In this document: positions 1 through 5,020 of the stretch, piece after piece | Layout: every line of letters begins with the position of its first letter | Numbering within the stretch: position 1 is the stretch's first letter | NCBI GenBank assembly: GCA_031263345.1 | Contig: JAISFY010000006.1 | Span: 1 to 5,020 of the forward strand | Source: Holosporales bacterium | GTDB lineage: Bacteria > Pseudomonadota > Alphaproteobacteria > RUG11792 | DNA length: 5,020 nt | Reading direction: 5' to 3' | Made by a program: the position numbers and the translations under genes | The notes under the pieces: generated by a model | Databases searched by the model: none | The model's input: only the letters and a program-made list of their open reading frames with translations | What the model was told of the DNA's origin: nothing

Positions 1-2
1 TT

Positions 3-8
3 GGTGAG
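3..8 (+). promoter_or_regulatory. Ribosome binding site for the AroK-like gene
   Basis: GGTGAG matches the 3' part of the Shine-Dalgarno consensus (GGAGGTGA) and sits four bases before the ATG at 13. It favours that ATG over the in-frame TTG at 1 and GTG at 4. The spacing is slightly short, and the upstream sequence is outside the window. Confidence 0.45.
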
Positions 9-12
9 TTTT

Positions 13-567
13 ATGCCTCCGAAACCGATCGTAATAATAGGGTTGATGGGGTGTGGAAAAACCAGCATCGGGAAAAGACTAGCAAAGAGGTTTGATCTAC
101 CGTTTTGCGATTCAGATCAGGAAGTTGAGACTGCGGCAGGTTGTTCCATAGGTGATATCGATTCGGTCTTTGGAGAGGGAGCACTACAGAGCGGAGAATA
201 TCGTGTTCTTTTAAGAATTCTCGGGCAATCTGTTCAAGTAATTGCTACCGGTTGTCTGTCATTTACTTACGATGAAACCAAAGCTCTGCTAAAGGAGAAA
301 GCGATTTCTGTATGGCTCAAGGCTGATTTACAAACTCTGCTTCTTCGGGTAGTTGGAAGAAAAGATAGGCCACTCCTGGAAGTTGGCAGGGAAGAGGAAA
401 TTTTAACTGGGTTAATTGATAAGTATTATCCGATTTTTGCAGAATCTGATGTTTGCGTTCAGACATATGATGAACCGGCGAATATTACGGTCGATAGGGT
501 AATTATCGCTATGAGTGAATTTATCCAAAAAAGCTATCCAGATTATCACGTTTTAAAGTCAGTTTGA
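13..567 (+). CDS. Shikimate kinase-like P-loop protein with altered substrate site
   Basis: This is an AroK-family protein of 184 residues, close to the usual 170-200. True AroK phosphorylates shikimate with ATP in the cytoplasm, in the chorismate pathway. What is visible (numbering from the ATG at 13): Walker A GLMGCGKT at 10-17, the DSD motif with D33 and D35, and the LID-type RPLL with R119. All support nucleotide binding. The shikimate side is different. The FR arginine is Q59 in ALQSGE, the GGG loop is G80-C81-L82, and the arginine expected before YP is Y138, although K137 is adjacent. E62 is kept. The ATG at 13 is chosen because GGTGAG lies just upstream; TTG at 1 and GTG at 4 are in frame, and the frame is open to the window edge. 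It is followed after 18 nt by recR, not by aroB. Family membership is secure; shikimate kinase activity is doubtful, so no gene symbol is given. Confidence 0.85.
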   Translation: MPPKPIVIIGLMGCGKTSIGKRLAKRFDLPFCDSDQEVETAAGCSIGDIDSVFGEGALQSGEYRVLLRILGQSVQVIATGCLSFTYDETKALLKEKAISVWLKADLQTLLLRVVGRKDRPLLEVGREEEILTGLIDKYYPIFAESDVCVQTYDEPANITVDRVIIAMSEFIQKSYPDYHVLKSV

Positions 568-585
568 GGCACCTTTTAAGCGGTA

Positions 586-1197
586 ATGTCGGTCGGAGAA
601 ATCGAGAAGTTAGTAAATTGCATCAGTCGGTTGCCGGGGATGGGGTTTAGGTCTGCGATGCGGACGGTCGTCCATCTATTGAAGCGTAAGCATACCGTGA
701 TGAACCATCTTATTAAATCTCTTACGGATGTGTTTGAAAATGTGAAAGAATGTGGAATATGTGGGAATATAGATGTAAAATCTACTTGCTTCATATGTCT
801 CGATAAAAAGCGAGATTTTTCTACACTGTGTGTTGTATCGGATATCTCGGATCTATGGGCTATCGAACGTACTGGGTTCTATAGGGGGAGGTATCATGTT
901 CTCGGCGGAAAGCTTTCTGCGATCGATGGGGTACGTCCTGAAGATTTGAATATAACTCGATTATACCGGCGAGTATGCGAGTCGGAGGATTCCGATGACG
1001 AAGCGATTCGAGAGGTAATTATAGCAATGAGTGCCGATTTAGATGGTCAGACTACGATGTTTTTTGTAAAGGATAAGCTAAAGGAACTGAGCGTGAAGAT
1101 TACAACTCTTTCCCATGGAGTCCCAATCGGAAGTGATTTGGAAGGACTCGACGATGGTACTCTCATTGCAGCTTTTAAACATCGACATAGTTTTTAG
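586..1197 (+). CDS. recR: Recombination protein RecR
   Basis: RecR acts with RecF and RecO to load RecA on gapped DNA, forming a ring-like clamp. The 203-residue length is normal. Domains in order: an N-terminal helix-hairpin-helix with LPGMGFRSA at 16-24; a four-cysteine zinc finger at C56, C59, C68 and C71; then a Toprim domain from about residue 81, including GRYHVLGGKLSAIDGV near 101-116 and DLDGQTT at 151-157; and the C-terminal GVPIGSDLEGLDDGTL block near 178-193. The DDGTL wording resembles alphaproteobacterial RecR. The start is fixed by an in-frame TAA at 577-579 just upstream; the Shine-Dalgarno is weak (GAGG at 566-569 is rather far). The glutamate usual in the first Toprim motif (CVVE) is serine, S85, and the usual Asn of the NxT-EG motif is S149. 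The stop abuts the obgE ATG. Confidence 0.95.
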   Translation: MSVGEIEKLVNCISRLPGMGFRSAMRTVVHLLKRKHTVMNHLIKSLTDVFENVKECGICGNIDVKSTCFICLDKKRDFSTLCVVSDISDLWAIERTGFYRGRYHVLGGKLSAIDGVRPEDLNITRLYRRVCESEDSDDEAIREVIIAMSADLDGQTTMFFVKDKLKELSVKITTLSHGVPIGSDLEGLDDGTLIAAFKHRHSF

Positions 1198-2196
1198 ATG
1201 AAATTTCTTGATGAGGCGAAAATATATATCAAGGCTGGTGATGGTGGAAACGGATGTTTAAGCTTCCGACATGCCAAATTTGTTGAATTTGGTGGGCCAG
1301 ATGGAGGATCCGGAGGAAGCGGAGGATCGGTATATGCCGTAGCCATTCCGAATAATAATACTCTCATTGATTATAGATATCAACAGCATTTCAAAGCCAA
1401 GAGGGGAGAAAATGGTGCTGGGCAGAACAAAACTGGAAAAAAGGCGGAGGATATTATTCTGAGAGTGCCCGTCGGTACTCAAATTCTTGATGAAGATAAA
1501 TCTGCTGAAATTGCTGATTTGACCGAAGTTGGGCAGAAAATCCTACTTGCTCGAGGAGGTCGTGGAGGGCTTGGGAATATAGCCTTCAAATCGTCTACGA
1601 ACAGAACCCCTCGTCAGACGACTCCAGGAGAGCTTGGGCAGGAGAGGTGGATCTGGTTGAGATTGAAGATGATTGCCGATGTCGGCCTTGTTGGCTTTCC
1701 AAATGCGGGAAAGTCTTCACTTATATCGGTTGTAACGAACTCGAAGTCCAAAGTAGGAGATTATCCATTCTCAACGACCACTCCTCAACTGGGGGTTATA
1801 AAGCTCGAGGATAATGAGATCATAGTCGCGGACATCCCTGGCCTTATCGAATCGGCCCATGTCGGCAAGGGGTTGGGAGATAAGTTTTTAGCTCATATCG
1901 AACGCTGCCAGGTGATTTTGCATATCATTGCCGCAGATGTTGAGTCTCCAGTCGAATCATATACTGTGATTCGAAGGGAACTCGAGTTGTATGGACATAA
2001 TCTAGATAAAAAACCGGAGGTTATTGCTCTAAATAAGGCCGATCTAATCGATAGCGATGCAGCTCTGAAAATTCGGAGCGAACTAGGGAAAATAACTGAT
2101 AATCCAGTTTTCGTGATTTCGCTTGTTACTAATACTGGCGTAATGGGCTTGATCGACTGCATCACGAAATCGGTCGTTAAACCGGCCACTTGGTAG
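1198..2196 (+). CDS. obgE: Obg family GTPase (ObgE/CgtA)
   Basis: Obg is an essential GTPase bound to the large ribosomal subunit, involved in 50S assembly and growth or stress control. The 332 residues comprise the glycine-rich Obg fold (about 1-158) and the G domain (about 160-325). There is no long C-terminal extension of the Gram-positive type. G-domain motifs: P-loop GFPNAGKS at 166-173, switch I DYPFSTTTPQLG at 188-199, G3 DIPG at 212-215, G4 NKAD at 279-282, and G5 near S308. RYQQHFKAKRGENG (60-73) and RWIWLRLK (150-157) are typical of alphaproteobacterial Obg. Departures from the usual wording include S219 in the DIPGLIEGA segment, T194 in switch I, L309 in place of the G5 alanine, and serines in the loop at 36-44. 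The ATG follows the recR stop directly with no visible Shine-Dalgarno, which suggests coupling to recR translation. Confidence 0.96.
   Translation: MKFLDEAKIYIKAGDGGNGCLSFRHAKFVEFGGPDGGSGGSGGSVYAVAIPNNNTLIDYRYQQHFKAKRGENGAGQNKTGKKAEDIILRVPVGTQILDEDKSAEIADLTEVGQKILLARGGRGGLGNIAFKSSTNRTPRQTTPGELGQERWIWLRLKMIADVGLVGFPNAGKSSLISVVTNSKSKVGDYPFSTTTPQLGVIKLEDNEIIVADIPGLIESAHVGKGLGDKFLAHIERCQVILHIIAADVESPVESYTVIRRELELYGHNLDKKPEVIALNKADLIDSDAALKIRSELGKITDNPVFVISLVTNTGVMGLIDCITKSVVKPATW
1303..1329 (+). repeat. Three tandem 9-nt units encoding Gly-Gly-Ser in obgE
   Basis: GGAGGA recurs at 1303, 1312 and 1321 with a 9-nt period, giving GGS-GGS-GGS at Obg residues 36-44. This lies in the conserved glycine-rich loop after FGGPDGG. 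As I recall the family, this loop usually reads close to GGDGGRGGD, so the glycines are conserved and the serines are the local change. The GGAGGA units also resemble internal Shine-Dalgarno sequences. The unit similarity may come from codon choice in a Gly-rich loop and not from DNA duplication. Confidence 0.7.
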
Positions 2197-2198
2197 AG

Positions 2199-3086
2199 AT
2201 GCTCCCGAAAATCAGGGGAGAATACGTTTTCAATTGTAAAATGGAAAGCGTGTCCTTTATTGGAACTGGCGGAGTTTGTGATGTTGTATTTTATCCTAAG
2301 GATGAAGAAGATTTAGTTCATTTCTTACAGAACAAGCCCCCTGATTTACCGGCCTTATGTCTCGGGAATTTATCGAATACCATCATTTCAGATGGGGGAT
2401 TTCGCGGCTGTATCATTATACTGACTAGGTTTATGAATGATATCGAATTTAATGAGAATTACGTACGCTCTGAGGCTGGGGCAATGTTGAACTCGGTCAT
2501 TGCGAAGTGTATCGAAAACGAACTCTCGTGCTGTGAGAGGCTTTTTCTTATACCGGGCACGATCGGTGGAGCGGTCGCAATGAATGCTGGCGTACCCGAT
2601 TTCGAAATCTCAGATGTTTTAATCGAGATTTCTTGTATTAGTCATAAAGGCCAGAAATTTTCATTAAAACGTTCGGAAATTGATATGCAATACAGGAGTG
2701 GAAATATTCCAGAAAATCTAATTATTACGTCGGCAACGTTTGAGGCATCGAGAAGGGCCGTACCAGCCCTGAATTCCATCATAGATGAGATTGCAAAAAA
2801 AAGGATATCATCTCAACCGCTTGGTCAGAGGACTCTTGGTAGTACTTTTAAAAATCCGCCTGGACATAAGGCTTGGCAATTAATAAGGGAGGCCGGGTGT
2901 TCCAATTTAAAAATTGGACAAGCTTCCGTTTGCAATCTTCATGCAAATTTTTTAACTAATACTGGAGATGCTACTTCCGAAGATTTTATAAGATTAATTC
3001 GATTAATAAAAAAGAAAGTATTTGAAAAGAGCGGAATATATCTGGAAGAAGAAATAATCTTTGTCGGAGAAATCGAAACAAAATGA
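2199..3086 (+). CDS. murB: UDP-N-acetylenolpyruvoylglucosamine reductase MurB
   Basis: MurB is a cytoplasmic FAD enzyme that uses NADPH to reduce UDP-GlcNAc-enolpyruvate to UDP-MurNAc, the second committed step of peptidoglycan synthesis. The 295 residues fit the family. Visible motifs (numbering from the ATG at 2199): TGG at 23-25 in the first FAD-binding segment, LGNLSN at 55-60 where LGxGSN is usual, IPGTIGGA at 118-125, MNAG at 128-131, the YR pair at 165-166, GSTFKNPPGHKAWQLI from 214 with the proton-donor serine S215, and the C-terminal LEEEI with the catalytic glutamate probably E285. So the catalytic Ser, Arg and Glu are present. The ATG is preferred over the in-frame TTG at 2190, which overlaps obgE; a weak GGTAGAG precedes it. 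It lies 2 nt after obgE and overlaps recJ by ATGA. Finding murB outside a murC/ddl cluster is unusual, although flanks are not visible. Confidence 0.93.
   Translation: MLPKIRGEYVFNCKMESVSFIGTGGVCDVVFYPKDEEDLVHFLQNKPPDLPALCLGNLSNTIISDGGFRGCIIILTRFMNDIEFNENYVRSEAGAMLNSVIAKCIENELSCCERLFLIPGTIGGAVAMNAGVPDFEISDVLIEISCISHKGQKFSLKRSEIDMQYRSGNIPENLIITSATFEASRRAVPALNSIIDEIAKKRISSQPLGQRTLGSTFKNPPGHKAWQLIREAGCSNLKIGQASVCNLHANFLTNTGDATSEDFIRLIRLIKKKVFEKSGIYLEEEIIFVGEIETK
3066..3070 (+). promoter_or_regulatory. Ribosome binding site for recJ
   Basis: GGAGA inside the end of murB lies 12 nt before the recJ ATG at 3083. It supports that start and, with the ATGA overlap, reinitiation coupled to murB translation. 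Confidence 0.45.
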
Positions 3087-4843
3087 TTACAAAATCCTTT
3101 TCTGGGAAAGATTGGATTTTATTACGGAACGACTATGAGCGTATTAAAGAAATCTCTCAGGAGACAGGAATAAGTAGTTTGATCGCGCATATCTTAATGA
3201 ATCGCGGATTTAACGAGATTGATACAATTAAATCTTTACTTAATTGCAGTTTAAAATCCACGATTCCAGATCCGTCATCGTTTCTGGGTATGGACCTAGC
3301 AGTCGAGAGAGTATCTAAGGCTATTCTCGATCGAGAAAATATAATGGTATTCGGTGATTATGACGTTGACGGTATAACGTCTACCTTCCTTGTCGTTCGG
3401 TATCTCAAGCTCTTAGGAGTAACGGCTGAATTTCATATCCCAAATCGGTTTTCGGAAGGATATGGCATCAATTCGGAATCAATTCGACTTGCCAAAGAAA
3501 AACAGACAACCATTTTTATAGCGGTCGATTCTGGAACGAATGCTGTCGCCGAGATAGAGGATGCCCAACAATACGGAATTGATGTAGTAGTACTGGATCA
3601 TCATGTTCAGACCGCGTCTCCTCTCCCAAGAGCCGTCGCGATCGTTAATCCTAACAGGCTAGATCAGGCAGAAATTGGAAATTCCCACATTAAACACTTA
3701 TGCGCAGTCGGAATCATCTTTATTTTCCTTATGGCGTTACGTCGATATCTAAAAAATATCGGATTTCTTGATGATACAAACTCACCAGATATCCTGCAGT
3801 TAATCGACATCGTAGCTCTCGGGACACTTTGTGATGTTGTGGAGCTAAGGGGAATAAATAGGGCAATCGTAAAATGCTTCCTGAAACGCGGAGTGCGTTC
3901 GATTGGGATAAAGGCGCTCATGAGGGCGTTTGGTATTAAAAGTATCGAATCTCCGGAAGATTTATCATTCTTTATAGGCCCAGCGATAAATGCTGCCGGG
4001 AGGATAGGCAATCCTACGATCGCATTGCAATTATTGCTAGAGGAGGATGAAGACGAGGCCTACGAGATGGCCAAAAAACTGATGAACCTCAATGAAACTC
4101 GAAAGGCTATAGAAAAAGAAATGATAGCAGAAGCAGAGGCTGTGATATTAGCAATGAACCTAGAATCCAACAAAGGAATTTGTGTATACGGAAGAGGGTG
4201 GCATGAAGGAGTTATTGGGATAGTTGCCGGAAGAATCAAAGAAAAATATTACAAACCAGCATTCGCTATATCCTTCGATTCCGAAGGGAATGGGAAGGGG
4301 TCAGCACGGTCCGTGCCAGGGTTTCACATCGGAAATTTTTTTGAAATTGCTAAACGGGCTGGAGTCATTACTGATGGAGGAGGACATGCTCTTGCCGGCG
4401 GATTTTCTATTAATTACTCAAAAATATCTGCCCTCCAGGAATGTTTGAATAACAACATCGAGTATGATTTCATAAAACGATTACGAATTGACTGTGAAGT
4501 AAAATGCGGCTCCCGGTTATACTCGTTTGCAGATGAATTAAAAAATTTAGAGCCGTTTGGAAATGGATTGGAGAAACCGTTAGTTTGCTTAAAGGGAGTG
4601 AGAGTTAGGCATATGGTGAAGACTAAAAATGGGAATCACTTAATGATAACTTTTTCCAGCCTTCTGAGGGGGCATAATGTACGAGGGATTATATTTAATG
4701 TTTCGGCGAAAACGAACCTTCTTCGCATGTTAGAACAACATAAAATGGAATCATTAAATGTAGTCGGTTATATTGGGAGCAACAGGAAGTTTGGAATGAG
4801 TTTTATAGTAGAAGACGCTGCTATCAGTCTACCTGAAAATTAA
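3083..4843 (+). CDS. recJ: Single-stranded-DNA-specific exonuclease RecJ
   Basis: RecJ is a 5'-3' exonuclease on single-stranded DNA, a DHH-family metal-dependent nuclease used in recombinational repair and mismatch repair. The 586 residues match the usual bacterial length. Order of parts: DHH domain with GDYDVDGITST at 91-101, VDSGT at 148-152, the signature DHH at 172-174 followed by VNPNR, and CDVVEL at 250-255; motif GPAINAAGR at 299-307; a linker helix rich in charged residues at about 321-355; DHHA1 domain with RGWHEGVIGIVAGRI at 371-385 and the GGGH loop at 432-435; and a C-terminal OB-like region from about 475, containing LEPFGNG at 489-495. All metal-ligand motifs appear present. 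Family members usually read GPRINAGGR or GPRLNAAGR, so A301 replaces a conserved arginine. The ATG overlaps the murB stop as ATGA, with GGAGA upstream. It is the last gene of the forward run. Confidence 0.96.
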   Translation: MITKSFSGKDWILLRNDYERIKEISQETGISSLIAHILMNRGFNEIDTIKSLLNCSLKSTIPDPSSFLGMDLAVERVSKAILDRENIMVFGDYDVDGITSTFLVVRYLKLLGVTAEFHIPNRFSEGYGINSESIRLAKEKQTTIFIAVDSGTNAVAEIEDAQQYGIDVVVLDHHVQTASPLPRAVAIVNPNRLDQAEIGNSHIKHLCAVGIIFIFLMALRRYLKNIGFLDDTNSPDILQLIDIVALGTLCDVVELRGINRAIVKCFLKRGVRSIGIKALMRAFGIKSIESPEDLSFFIGPAINAAGRIGNPTIALQLLLEEDEDEAYEMAKKLMNLNETRKAIEKEMIAEAEAVILAMNLESNKGICVYGRGWHEGVIGIVAGRIKEKYYKPAFAISFDSEGNGKGSARSVPGFHIGNFFEIAKRAGVITDGGGHALAGGFSINYSKISALQECLNNNIEYDFIKRLRIDCEVKCGSRLYSFADELKNLEPFGNGLEKPLVCLKGVRVRHMVKTKNGNHLMITFSSLLRGHNVRGIIFNVSAKTNLLRMLEQHKMESLNVVGYIGSNRKFGMSFIVEDAAISLPEN

Positions 4844-4919
4844 AGAAAATCCACCGAAAAAAGTAAGATAGCTAGTGGGTGGGGTAGCTTAGGGAAAATC
4901 TCAAAAAAGAGGATAGTTT
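4844..4919. other. Short convergent spacer between recJ and pntB
   Basis: These 76 bases separate two converging 3' ends, so a terminator is expected. I see only weak candidates. AGCTA at 4870-4874 pairs with TAGCT at 4885-4889 around a 10-nt G-rich loop; on the minus strand this is followed after several bases by a run of six T, which could make a poor terminator for pntB. CTC-A6-GAG near 4900-4912 has only three paired bases before TTTT at 4917-4920. Neither is a convincing intrinsic terminator. No ORF or RNA gene is seen. Confidence 0.4.
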
Positions 4920-5020
4920 TCATACGTTTTTGATTGCGACCACAATTGCCTCGCATACTTTTTTTGCATCTCCTAGGATCATCATCGTGTTATTCTGATA
5001 GAATAGAGGGTTGTCGATTC
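4920..5020 (-). CDS. pntB: NAD(P) transhydrogenase subunit beta, C-terminal end (partial)
   Basis: Reading the minus strand from the right edge gives 32 codons (5018 down to 4923) followed by TGA (4922-4920). The end reads NPLFYQNNTMM and then ILGDAKKVCEAIV. This closely resembles the C-terminus of PntB, where NPLF, NTMML and FGDAKK belong to the NADP(H)-binding domain III. PntB is the membrane subunit of the proton-translocating transhydrogenase that makes NADPH from NADH using the proton gradient. The usual Phe before GDAKK is Leu, in a shifted MMIL reading. Only this tail is visible, so the membrane segments and start lie beyond the window. The gene converges on recJ and is not part of the forward operon. 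It is too short for ordinary ORF thresholds, but the match is distinctive. Confidence 0.85.
   Translation of the reverse strand, partial: IDNPLFYQNNTMMILGDAKKVCEAIVVAIKNV

Noticed and set aside
1..12. TTG at 1 or GTG at 4 as start of the AroK-like gene
   Set aside because: The ATG at 13 has GGTGAG just upstream, and AroK proteins usually start shortly before the P-loop strand. A start upstream of the window cannot be excluded.
2190..2192. TTG start for murB overlapping the end of obgE
   Set aside because: The in-frame ATG at 2199 lies two bases after the obgE stop and suits the usual MurB N-terminus better; the TTG adds only three residues.
592..3076. Identical 14-mer GTCGGAGAAATCGA at 592-605 and 3063-3076
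   Set aside because: Both copies are coding and give the same peptide VGEIE in unrelated genes (start of recR, end of murB). With only two copies and no flanking similarity, chance plus codon use is sufficient.
3664..4011. 115-codon open frame on the minus strand inside recJ
   Set aside because: It lies wholly antisense to conserved RecJ motifs, shows no recognisable family and has no evident ribosome site; it is a shadow frame. The minus-strand frames at 576-794, 1258-1482 and 1893-2189 are rejected for the same reason.
4224..4448. 74-codon plus-strand frame inside recJ, reachable from the A-AAT-TTT heptamer at 4334-4340 by a -1 shift
   Set aside because: The heptamer fits the -1 slippery pattern, but RecJ continues with its conserved GGGH and OB-like parts in the zero frame, no stimulating structure is evident, and the alternative product matches nothing known to me.
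4851..4883. CCACC at 4851-4855 pairing with GGTGG at about 4879-4883 as a terminator stem
   Set aside because: Only five pairs with a loop of more than 20 nt and no T-run after it; unlikely to terminate transcription.
4877..4894. G-rich run in the recJ-pntB spacer as a possible G-quadruplex
   Set aside because: Only three G-tracts of three or more are present (GGG, GGGG, GGG); a fourth is missing.

Overview
The window looks like a compact, one-directional gene cluster of an alphaproteobacterium with a moderately AT-rich chromosome and fast-evolving proteins. The assignment rests on wording remembered from the protein families: the RecR C-terminus ending in a DDGTL-type motif, the Obg RYQQHFKAKRGE and RWIWLRLK blocks, the MurB STFKNPPGHKAWQLI block, and the C-terminus of proton-translocating transhydrogenase PntB. 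No species can be named. A genome-reduced or host-associated lineage would fit the relaxed motifs, but that is inference.

Layout: positions 13-4843 hold five plus-strand genes packed almost without gaps. They are a shikimate kinase-like gene (aroK family), recR, obgE/cgtA, murB and recJ. The joints are 18 nt (aroK-like to recR), 0 nt (recR stop abuts the obgE ATG), 2 nt (obgE to murB, using the ATG) and an ATGA overlap (murB to recJ). No internal promoter or terminator is visible, so they are probably one transcript with translational coupling. A 76-nt spacer (4844-4919) separates recJ from the convergent 3' end of pntB on the minus strand, which leaves the window at its right edge.

The genes do not form one pathway. 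Two act in recombination or repair (recR, recJ), one in ribosome and growth control (obgE), one in peptidoglycan precursor synthesis (murB), and one is a P-loop kinase homologue that would nominally belong to aromatic biosynthesis. From general knowledge, murB is more often in the dcw cluster, obgE behind rplU-rpmA, recR behind dnaX/ybaB and aroK beside aroB, so this looks like a reassembled housekeeping operon.

The most interesting observation is the first gene. Its ATP-binding side is intact (Walker A, DxD, LID arginine), but nearly all the shikimate-binding residues are replaced: the FR arginine by Gln, GGG by GCL, and the late arginine by Tyr. It may no longer phosphorylate shikimate. Milder departures from family-invariant residues occur in RecR, Obg, MurB and RecJ, although all reading frames are full length. 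I see no new defence, mobile or RNA system here.
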